The position numbers and the translations under genes are program-made. Positions 1-5,761 of a stretch of DNA of 5,761 nt are shown piece by piece; the stretch's first letter is position 1; every line of letters starts with the position of its first letter. The notes below the pieces were generated by a model, which was not told the origin of the DNA, did not search any database, and was given only the letters and a program-made list of their open reading frames with translations. The DNA comes from Paracoccaceae bacterium (GTDB taxonomy: Bacteria > Pseudomonadota > Alphaproteobacteria > Rhodobacterales > Rhodobacteraceae), in assembly GCA_013214715.1 (NCBI GenBank), contig JABSSB010000222.1:1-5761 (forward strand), read 5' to 3'.

Positions 1-1627
1 CGCGCGTGGCAAAGCGGTCCAGCACATTGCGCGCGATCTGGTCGACCTGAGCGTCGCAGCGGATCAACCCGGTAACCCATTCGCAGGTGGCGGCGCAAAA
101 GACCTCTCCCTTGCCTTTGGGCCAGTGGATGATCATGCCGCTGCCGCGCTTGGTGGCATTGATCGCCTCAGGGCTGGCGCGCCCGGTCATGGCCTGCGCT
201 TTGAACGCAGCATCTGCGCCTCCAATGTACAGCGCCTCGCCCCAGACCCCGTGACAGGCCTCGCGCATCGTGGCCAGCTTCATCGCGAGGATCGTCACCT
301 CCCCCGCCGCCCCATCCGCGCCGGTGGGGTAGGGCAACCCGGTGTCGAAGCGATAGTCGAGCCCGTCCACCTCATCGCCGAAAATCCGCGCCTTGGTCCC
401 CAGCACATCTCCATAGCCCGGATGCGCCCCGTCAAAGGCCCGGTGGTCGGGGCGGTAGATTGTGAACCCGCCCGCGCCGCCGCCTGCGCAATGCCCAAGC
501 CTGCATAAATGCCGGCCAATCCGTTCACACCGAAGGTCAGCGCGCCGGGGCGCGAGACGGGCGGCAGATCCCATGCGCCGGTCACGCGTGCCGGGTCAGT
601 GTCGTGCAACGGGTCCTGATCGGCGATGTATTTGTAACAGATCTGAGGTCGCCCCTGATCTTCGATCCGGGTCTGCCACAGAAAGTTGCCAGCAAACTGC
701 GCCACATGCCCGCCATCGGTGACATAGGCGTCCACTGCATCGCGCATCTCGCGCTCCAGTATTCGTCATGGCCGACCACGATGGCGCAGGCATGGTCGTT
801 CAGCAGATTGGGGTTGGCCTGCAGATCATGCTGGGTGACAAAATCCAGATCATAGCCCGCCGCCTCGGCCCAGCGGGCGAAATGCCGTTCATAGCTGGCC
901 CTACCGGCAGAGGCATATTTCTTGGAATAGCCATAGGCATACGCCCATTCCATCTAGGGGTATCGCACCATGTCGCCGGGGTGTGGAGGCTGCTCGGGCA
1001 GGGCGCGCGGGGCGCCTTGGGGCAGTTTGCAGAATCTGCGCAACCACGGGCGCTGGGTCGACATCACGGGTGAAAATGCGTTGGCATCTGGGCCGGCGAT
1101 GCCGTCGCAATGGTTCGCCCCGCCCCAGCAATTATAGGCCAGCCAGGTGCCGGTGGCGCAGATCAACACATGGTTGGGGCGCTGCGGGGCGGCGCTGCGC
1201 TGCGCTGCGCATCAGGATCTGGTGATGTACCTCTGGCGCTCATCCCCCCGTTGCGCGCGCAGCGTGACCAGATAGCCACCGGGCCGCCAATGGGGCGGGA
1301 TGGTCAAGGACCAGCTTTCGTGCCAGCCACAGCCGGTGACCGAGCAATCCTGCGGCGTCTTCTGATGCGCCCCGCGCAGGCCGGATTGCATCAGCATCGG
1401 CTCATACTGCGCACCATCGCGCCCGGTTTCCAACGCCCAGTGATCCGCCGTGGTCGAGACATGCAGCGCAAGCCTGTCGCCTGGCGCTTAGCTCATCCGG
1501 GGCGTGCAGCCCCAGATCTCCAACACCGCATCATCTCGGGCCGGACAATATAGTCATTATCCAGACTATGCCGCGCCTTGGCGCGGGTGCGGGGGGTGAC
1601 AGCGGGGCCGGGTGTGTCCGTGCTCAT
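1..1627 (-). pseudogene. N,N-dimethylformamidase large (beta) subunit-like protein, degraded
   Basis: Translated piecewise across three frames, this stretch gives one continuous protein that I recognise as N,N-dimethylformamidase beta-subunit-like (amide hydrolase; the characterised enzyme splits dimethylformamide into dimethylamine and formate at a mononuclear iron site). Landmarks in order: LEIWG (about 1509-1523), APGDRLALHVSTTAD (below 1488), SVTGCGWHESW, VLICATGTWLAYN (from 1169), MEWAYAYGYSKKYASAG (from 953), VVGHDEYWS (to 753), MRDAVDAYVTDGGHVAQFAG (from 747), FTIYRPDHRAFDG (below 467), EVDGLDYRFDTGLPYP, KRGSGMIIHWPKG and CEWVTGLIRCD near the left edge. Lesions: TAA at 1488-1490, TAG at 954-956, and apparent single-base losses near 1231-1235, 748-752 and 467-483. 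A compensating shift lies in the repeat at 1192-1210, so the TGA at 1212-1214 is probably only a consequence of those shifts. The start is uncertain: GTG at 1526, or ATG at 1627 with one more frameshift near 1535. The C-terminus continues past position 1, probably only briefly. It lies downstream of the transporter genes in the same orientation. Family assignment is from recall, and sequencing error in some G/C runs cannot be excluded. Confidence 0.
1192..1210. repeat. Pentanucleotide tandem repeat (GCTGC, about 3.8 copies)
   Basis: A perfect period-5 repeat of 19 bp inside the degraded amidase gene (GCTGC on the plus strand, GCAGC on the minus strand). The reading frame that gives family-like residues changes across it: HHQILMRSA is read just before and RPNHVLICATG just after, in different frames. 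Loss of one 5-bp unit or gain of two would produce the shift observed, so replication slippage here is a plausible cause. Confidence 0.
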
Positions 1628-1655
1628 CTTCACCTGCCCACTGAGGCCCGCGTAG

Positions 1656-1673
1656 GGCGGGGTTTACCCCGCC
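1656..1673 (-). terminator. GC-rich hairpin after the ATPase gene, possible weak terminator
   Basis: A perfect 7-bp inverted repeat (GGCGGGG / CCCCGCC) with a four-base loop starts 8 bases after the ATPase stop codon in the minus-strand direction. There is no run of T after it, so it is not a classic Rho-independent terminator. It may be an attenuator, a 3'-end stabiliser or chance in GC-rich DNA. It lies between the intact transporter genes and the degraded gene. Confidence 0.
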
Positions 1674-1681
1674 GCTCCGCT

Positions 1682-3319
1682 TTAATTCCCGGCGCTCTCC
1701 ATCTTGCGATGGGCGATCACATCTTCCAGCCAGCCCAGCTTCATTTCAGGCACGGAACTCAGCAGCAGATCGGTGTAATCGTCAAAGGGCGGGGCCAGAA
1801 CCTGCGATTTCGGACCATAGCGCACGACCTCACCTTGATACATCACGGCAATGGAATCCGCGATGGCGCGCACTGTCGCCAGATCATGCGTGATGAACAG
1901 ATAGGCCACGTCTTCGATCTTCTGCAGCTCCAGCAGCAGCTTGAGGATGCCATCGGCCACCAGCGGATCAAGGGCCGAGGTGACCTCGTCACAGATGATC
2001 ATCTTGGGCTTGGCGGCCAGCGCCCGCGCGATGCAGACGCGCTGTTTCTGCCCTCCCGACAGTTCGGCCGGGTAGCGGTCGATGAACTTCTCGCCCATCT
2101 CGATCTCGTCGAGCAATTCGACGATCCGCTTCTGCTTTTCCGCGCCCTTGAGGCCGAAATAGAACTCAAGCGGGCGGCCGATGATCGTTCCGACCGTCTG
2201 ACGCGGGTTCATCGCGACATCGGCCATCTGATAGATCATCTGCAATTCGCGCAGGTCTTCGCGGGTGCGGCCTTTGAAATCTGAAGACAGGCTGCGCCCG
2301 GCGAAATTGATCTTGCCTTCCCGCGGGGGCAAGAGCCCGGTGATCACCCGCGCCAGCGTCGATTTGCCAGACCCGGATTCGCCCACCACCGCCAGCGTCT
2401 GGCCCGGATGCAATTCGACATTCACATCCTTCAGAACGTCGAAATTCAACCCCTTATAGCGCGCCGTGATCTGTTCAACCTTCAGCACTGGCTCCGGCGT
2501 GGGCGCCTTTTCCTCATGCTCGATGGACCGGACCGAAACCAGCGCCTGCGTGTATTCCTCACGCGGGTGGTTGATGATCTGATCTGTGGTGCCATGTTCG
2601 ACCATATTGCCATGGCGCAGCACCATGATCTCGTCCGAGACCTGCGCCACCACGGCCAGATCATGCGTGATATAAAGCGCCGCCACCCCGGTATCGCGGA
2701 TCGCGTCCTTGATCGCCTTGAGCACGTCGATCTGCGTCGTCACATCCAGCGCCGTGGTCGGTTCGTCGAACACCACCAGATCGGGTTGCGGGCACAAAGC
2801 CAGCGCCGTCATGGCACGCTGCAGCTGACCACCCGAGACCTGATGCGGATAGCGGCTGCCAAACGTTTCCGGGTTGGGAAGGCCCAGCTTGCGGAAGAGC
2901 TCCACCGCGCGGGCTTCGGCCTCGGATTTGGAACAGAGCTTGTGCTTGATCGCGGCCTCGGTCACCTGCTCCATGATTTGCTTGGCCGGGTTGAAGGAGG
3001 CCGCTGCCGATTGTGCCACATAGGTCACTTCAGGCCCGCGCAGTTTGCGCAGATCGCGGTCAGACATGGCGAGGATATCGCGCCCGTTCACATGGACCTC
3101 GCCCCCCGTCAGTTCGACCCCGCCGCGGCCATAGCCCAGCGTGGCCAGACCAATGGTGGATTTGCCCGCGCCGGATTCGCCGATCAGCCCCAGCACTTTG
3201 CCCTTTTCGAGCGTGAAGCTGACGCCATGCACGATCTCGATCTTTTTGGGGTTTTCGCCCGGCGGATAGACCGTGGCGCCGATTTTCAGATTGCGGATAT
3301 CTACAAGCGGTTGGGACAT
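1682..3319 (-). CDS. Fused dipeptide/oligopeptide-type ABC transporter ATP-binding protein (two NBDs)
   Basis: A 545-residue cytoplasmic ATPase that should power the importer formed with the two permeases upstream. It has two complete ABC domains in one chain, comparable to DppD and DppF joined. NBD1: Walker A GESGAGKST (47-55), Q-loop Gln103, signature VSGGQ (161-165), Walker B VVFDEP (182-187) and H-loop His219. NBD2: Walker A GESGSGKST (313-321), Q-loop Gln364, signature LSGGQ (420-424), Walker B IICDEV (441-446) and H-loop His478. After each domain comes a short segment (EEYTQALVS, DDYTDLLLS) resembling the C-terminal extension of oligopeptide ATPases. No catalytic residue is missing. The open frame continues 53 codons upstream, but I chose the ATG at 3319 because it has a strong Shine-Dalgarno, overlaps the permease stop (TGATG) and begins with a typical MSQPLVDIRNL; the extra 53 residues overlap the permease gene and look like a shadow. 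The substrate cannot be inferred from the ATPase. Confidence 0.
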   Translation of the reverse strand: MSQPLVDIRNLKIGATVYPPGENPKKIEIVHGVSFTLEKGKVLGLIGESGAGKSTIGLATLGYGRGGVELTGGEVHVNGRDILAMSDRDLRKLRGPEVTYVAQSAAASFNPAKQIMEQVTEAAIKHKLCSKSEAEARAVELFRKLGLPNPETFGSRYPHQVSGGQLQRAMTALALCPQPDLVVFDEPTTALDVTTQIDVLKAIKDAIRDTGVAALYITHDLAVVAQVSDEIMVLRHGNMVEHGTTDQIINHPREEYTQALVSVRSIEHEEKAPTPEPVLKVEQITARYKGLNFDVLKDVNVELHPGQTLAVVGESGSGKSTLARVITGLLPPREGKINFAGRSLSSDFKGRTREDLRELQMIYQMADVAMNPRQTVGTIIGRPLEFYFGLKGAEKQKRIVELLDEIEMGEKFIDRYPAELSGGQKQRVCIARALAAKPKMIICDEVTSALDPLVADGILKLLLELQKIEDVAYLFITHDLATVRAIADSIAVMYQGEVVRYGPKSQVLAPPFDDYTDLLLSSVPEMKLGWLEDVIAHRKMESAGN

Positions 3320-4134
3320 CAGCCGCGCCCTCCCTTCAGGCTGGTGGTGCGGTTGAGGATCCAGTCCGCCACAAGGTTCACGGATATGGCCAGCGTCGCA
3401 ATCGCAATGGCGGGATAAAGTGCCGCGCCGATGCCGAAATTGATGCCATCCTTGTTTTCTTTCACGATGCCACCCCAATCGGCCAGCGGCGGTTGCACGC
3501 CGATGCCCAGGAAGGACAGGGTCGAGATAAAGAGCACCATGAAGATAAAGCGCAGGCCCATTTCCGCCACCAGCGGTGAGAGCGCATTGGGCAGGATTTC
3601 GCGGAAGATGATCCAGCCGAATTTCTCACCGCGCAGGCGCGCGGCTTCGACATAATCCATGACCGAGATGTCGACCGCCACGGCCCGCGCCAGACGATAG
3701 ACCCGGGTGCTGTCCAGCAACCCCATGATCACGATCAGGGTCAGCACCGTGGCCTCGATCGAGGACAGGATTACAAGCGCGAGGATCAGCGAGGGGATCG
3801 ACATGAACAGATCGACCAGACGGCTCATCACCTGATCGATCCAGCCGCCGAACACAGCCGCCAGAAAGCCCAGCACGGACCCGGTGGTGAAGCTGAGGAT
3901 CGTTGCAGCCGTTGCGATGAAGATCGTGGTCTGGCCGCCATAGATGATGCGGGTCAGAAGATCGCGGCCGATCTGGTCGGTGCCGAGCCAATGCTCGGGC
4001 GAGGACGGCTCCCAGACATCGCCGACGACTTCGGCCATGCCATAAGGCGCGATCACGCCCGCGAAAATGGCGCCCAGAAAATAGGTGCCGGTGATGATCA
4101 GTCCGATCAGGGCAGATAGAGGTATTTTAGACAT
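3319..4134 (-). CDS. ABC transporter permease, DppC/OppC-type
   Basis: A 271-residue inner-membrane protein of the binding-protein-dependent permease superfamily, one half of the transport channel. Near the N-terminus are one membrane segment (about 8-30) and a periplasmic stretch with the DppC-type signature HWLGTDQIGRDLLTRIIYG (48-66). Further hydrophobic segments lie at about 70-97, 105-140, 190-212 and 236-258. The cytoplasmic EAA loop, which docks on the ATPase, is YVEAARLRGEKF at 161-172 followed by LPNALSPL. The family-typical LSFLGIGVQPPLADWG follows at 206-221. The length is normal for the family. The gene begins 12 bp after the DppB-type gene and its stop overlaps the ATPase start by one base, so translational coupling is likely. 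The region before the ATG at 4134 has only a modest GAGAG-type ribosome site. The subfamily is secure; the substrate is unknown. Confidence 0.
   Translation of the reverse strand: MSKIPLSALIGLIITGTYFLGAIFAGVIAPYGMAEVVGDVWEPSSPEHWLGTDQIGRDLLTRIIYGGQTTIFIATAATILSFTTGSVLGFLAAVFGGWIDQVMSRLVDLFMSIPSLILALVILSSIEATVLTLIVIMGLLDSTRVYRLARAVAVDISVMDYVEAARLRGEKFGWIIFREILPNALSPLVAEMGLRFIFMVLFISTLSFLGIGVQPPLADWGGIVKENKDGINFGIGAALYPAIAIATLAISVNLVADWILNRTTSLKGGRG
3328..3337 (-). promoter_or_regulatory. Ribosome binding site deciding the ATPase start
   Basis: On the minus strand the sequence GAAGGGAGGG lies 8 bases before the ATG at 3319, inside the last codons of the upstream permease gene. It is a near-ideal purine-rich Shine-Dalgarno. 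It supports the start at 3319 rather than the longer upstream reading, and suggests independent re-initiation beside the TGATG overlap. Confidence 0.
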
Positions 4135-4146
4135 GTGCTCTCGCCC

Positions 4147-5103
4147 TTATTTCGGATGGCGCAGGCGCGGATTGGCGAGGATGGACACCACGTCGGCCAC
4201 GATGTTGAGGATGATATAGACGGCGGCGAAAATCACTCCGCAGGCCAGCACGACGGGCACGTCGCGTTTGACCACTGCGTCCACCAGATACTGACCCATG
4301 CCGGGATAGGCGAAGACCACTTCGACCACGACAACGCCCACAACCAGATAGGCCATGTTGATCATCACCACGTTCACGATCGGGGCGACGGCATTGGGGA
4401 AGGCGTGGCGGTAGATCACCGCGAATGTGGACAGACCTTTGAGTTCCGCCGTTTCGACATAGGCCGATTGCATCACGTTCAGGATCGCCGCGCGGGTCAT
4501 GCGCATCATATGCGCCAGCACCACAAGCGTCAGCACCGCAACGGGCAAAGAGATCGCGTGCAGTTTTTGCAGCAACGACATGCTGTCATTGATCGACACG
4601 AAGGACGGCGCCCAGGGCAGTTGCACCGCAAAGAGGAAAATCAGGATATAGGAGATCATGAATTCCGGCAGCGAGATCGACGCCAGCGTGATCCCCGAAA
4701 TGGCTTTGTCCGGCCAGCGGTTCTGATAGCGCACGGCGATCAGGCCCAGCAGGATCGCCAAGGGCACCGAAATCAGTGCCGCCCAGAAGGCCAGGAAGAG
4801 CGTCGCGCTCATCCGCCGGGCGATCTGATCGGCAATCGGCAGCTTGTTGGTCAGCGCATTGCCCATATCGCCGGTGACGATGCCACCCAGCCATTCGACA
4901 TAGCGGGTCAGGGCAGGGCGGTTCAGCCCCATCTCTTCGCGCAGATTGGCAAGGCTTTCAGGCGTGGCGGATTGGCCCAGAACGGCCTGGGCCGCATCGC
5001 CGGGCAGGATTTCGGTCAGGCCAAAGATCAGCGCGGAGGCTGCCAATAGCAGCAACACACCCAGACCAAGGCGTTGGAGAACAAGTAAGAGGATCGGGTG
5101 CAT
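4147..5103 (-). CDS. ABC transporter permease, DppB/OppB-type
   Basis: A 318-residue inner-membrane permease, partner of the DppC-type protein. It starts with a hydrophobic segment (about 9-31) followed by LTEILPGDAAQAVLG (29-43), where DppB proteins typically have a FxxLxPGDP-like motif. Further membrane segments are at about 98-125, 137-162, 183-205, 237-262 and 283-308. The EAA loop that contacts the ATPase is AYVETAELKGLSTFAV at 214-229 followed by FPNAVAP. The DppB-type FAYPGMGQYLVDAV motif is at 264-277. The length is typical and no lesion is visible. The ATG at 5103 gives a standard N-terminus, though no strong Shine-Dalgarno precedes it. It is the first gene after the terminator at 5177-5210, so its expression depends on read-through or a promoter in the 5104-5176 gap; I could not identify convincing -35/-10 boxes there. 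Confidence 0.
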   Translation of the reverse strand: MHPILLLVLQRLGLGVLLLLAASALIFGLTEILPGDAAQAVLGQSATPESLANLREEMGLNRPALTRYVEWLGGIVTGDMGNALTNKLPIADQIARRMSATLFLAFWAALISVPLAILLGLIAVRYQNRWPDKAISGITLASISLPEFMISYILIFLFAVQLPWAPSFVSINDSMSLLQKLHAISLPVAVLTLVVLAHMMRMTRAAILNVMQSAYVETAELKGLSTFAVIYRHAFPNAVAPIVNVVMINMAYLVVGVVVVEVVFAYPGMGQYLVDAVVKRDVPVVLACGVIFAAVYIILNIVADVVSILANPRLRHPK

Positions 5104-5121
5104 GGGGTCGCCGATTATTGC

Positions 5122-5136
5122 GACAGCGATGCTGTC
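5122..5136. repeat. Short inverted repeat before the DppB-type gene
   Basis: GACAGC, three bases, GCTGTC: a perfect 6-bp dyad 19 bp upstream of the permease start codon, between the terminator and the gene. It could be an operator half-site pair or a small mRNA stem near the translation start. It is short enough to be chance. Confidence 0.
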
Positions 5137-5176
5137 TGTTGGACGGGGCCAGAGGCGCGCGCGTCAGGTAAGATGC

Positions 5177-5210
5177 AAAAACCCCCGCGCCGGGTTGCGG
5201 CGCGGGGGTT
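5177..5210 (-). terminator. Rho-independent terminator after the binding-protein gene
   Basis: A GC-rich perfect inverted repeat of about 13 bp (ACCCCCGCGCCG on one arm, a GGTTG loop, then the complement) ends in TTTTT when read on the minus strand. It begins 8 bases after the binding-protein stop codon. There is no T-run on the plus-strand side, so it acts only in the direction of this operon. In ABC importer operons such a hairpin after the binding-protein gene lowers permease expression relative to the binding protein or protects the upstream mRNA 3' end; which of these applies here is inference. Confidence 0.
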
Positions 5211-5218
5211 GAAAAGGT

Positions 5219-5761
5219 TTAGGCTTTCCAGGTGTGCTTGAACGCATACCAGTTCATCTGCGGACCGTTCGGGTCGGTTTCCCAACCCTGCAGCGAATTG
5301 CTGGTCGCATCGACGAAGTCGTTGAACATCGGCAGGATCAGCCCGCCTTCTTCGTTCAGCATGCGGCCCATCTGGCTGTAGAGATCCTTGCGCTTGGCCT
5401 CATCCAGCTCGGCACGGGCGGCCAGCAGCATGTCGTCAAAGACCGGGACTTTCCAACGTGTGTCGTTCCAGTCGGCGGTGGACAGATAGGCGGTCGTGTA
5501 CATCTGGTCCTGCACCGGACGGCCACCCCAGTAAGAGGCGCAGAAAGGCTGCGTGTTCCAGACTTCGGACCAGTAGCCGTCATTGGGCTCACGCTTGATT
5601 TCCAGCGGGATGCCGGCGGCATTGGCCGTCTGCTGGAACAGGGCGGCTGCGTCCACAGCACCGGGGAAGGCACCATCCGCGGTGCGCAGAATGATGGGCG
5701 AGCCATCATGGCCGGATTTCTTGTAATGCGCGGCGGCTTTTTCCAGATCAAAGGCGCGCTG
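5219..5761 (-). CDS. ABC transporter substrate-binding protein, family 5 (C-terminal part)
   Basis: The last 180 residues of a periplasmic solute-binding protein of the SBP_bac_5 type (peptide, nickel, opine and related ligands); the N-terminus and signal peptide lie beyond the right edge. The frame is open from the edge: QRAFDLEKAAAHYKKSG, then SPIILRTADGAFPGAV, which is the usual strand where these proteins resume the first lobe, then AALFQQTANAAGIPLEIK, a typical helix-strand unit of this family. YWSEVWNTQPFCASYWGGRP fits the ligand-side segment, and AKRKDLYSQMGRMLNEEGG followed by ILPMFND fits the conserved C-terminal hinge and helix. The protein ends in WYAFKHTWKA and a TAA at 5219-5221. 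No lesion is visible. Placement upstream of two permeases and a double ATPase makes it the ligand-recognition component of that importer. The ligand cannot be named from this fragment. Confidence 0.
   Translation of the reverse strand, partial: QRAFDLEKAAAHYKKSGHDGSPIILRTADGAFPGAVDAAALFQQTANAAGIPLEIKREPNDGYWSEVWNTQPFCASYWGGRPVQDQMYTTAYLSTADWNDTRWKVPVFDDMLLAARAELDEAKRKDLYSQMGRMLNEEGGLILPMFNDFVDATSNSLQGWETDPNGPQMNWYAFKHTWKA

Noticed and set aside
1192..1210. Short tandem repeat as part of a CRISPR array or mobile element end
   Set aside because: The unit is only 5 bp with no spacers, no flanking target duplication and no transposase nearby; it lies inside coding-like sequence.
1212..1214. In-frame TGA counted as a third nonsense mutation in the hydrolase
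   Set aside because: The residues that match the family here (HHQILMRSA) are in a different frame, so this TGA is probably read only because of the flanking pair of frameshifts.
125..1553. Several plus-strand open frames of 80-147 codons in the left third, including 125-508 and 1110-1553
   Set aside because: They lie opposite the degraded hydrolase, whose minus-strand translation gives coherent family-like blocks; the plus-strand products are Arg/Ala/Pro-rich with no domain.
1568..2284. A 238-codon open frame on the plus strand opposite the ATPase C-terminal half
   Set aside because: It is antisense to NBD2, which has intact Walker A, signature and Walker B motifs. It has no recognisable protein features.
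2408..3418. A 336-codon open frame on the plus strand opposite the ATPase gene
   Set aside because: It is the antisense of a protein with complete double ABC motifs. Its composition is rich in His, Arg, Gln and Asp with no recognisable domain, as expected from the reverse of a GC-rich gene.
3320..3478. A 53-residue N-terminal extension of the ATPase
   Set aside because: It overlaps the end of the DppC-type permease gene, has Arg/His-rich shadow composition, and is made unnecessary by the strong ribosome binding site and ATG at 3319.
4135..5049. A 304-codon open frame on the plus strand, very rich in His, Gln, Asp and Gly
   Set aside because: It mirrors the DppB-type permease; the hydrophobic codons of the permease read backwards give His/Gln/Asp/Asn-rich sequence. 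There is no motif or credible context.

Overview
The window is high-GC DNA with the look of an alphaproteobacterium, most likely a Rhodobacterales/Roseobacter-type organism. That assignment rests on base composition and the character of the proteins; no database search was possible. All supported genes lie on the minus strand, so the transcriptional order runs from position 5761 down to position 1.

Layout in transcription order: (1) the C-terminal 180 residues of a family-5 (peptide/nickel/opine-type) ABC solute-binding protein, cut by the right window edge; (2) a strong Rho-independent terminator just after its stop codon; (3) a DppB-type permease; (4) a DppC-type permease 12 bp further on; (5) a fused double ATPase (DppD-DppF-like in one chain) whose start codon overlaps the stop of the DppC-type gene; (6) a short intergenic hairpin; (7) a broken gene for an N,N-dimethylformamidase large (beta) subunit-like protein, running off the left edge almost at its expected C-terminus.

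Items 1-5 look like a complete, intact importer: a periplasmic binding protein, two membrane permeases forming the channel, and one polypeptide supplying both nucleotide-binding domains. The internal terminator would let the binding protein be made in excess of the membrane parts. The enzyme gene at the end of the cluster suggests that the imported solute was once an amide-type compound hydrolysed in the cytoplasm, but this is inference from position only.

The enzyme gene carries two in-frame nonsense codons (TAA, TAG) and at least four apparent frameshifts in about 1.5 kb, while about 3.96 kb of adjacent transporter sequence, including the 5' partial gene, shows none. The simplest reading is a pseudogene beside a still-functional transporter. 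I see no mobile element, CRISPR array, tRNA or rRNA. I found no convincing evidence of a previously undescribed system; the decayed enzyme and the intra-operon terminator are the points most worth a second look.
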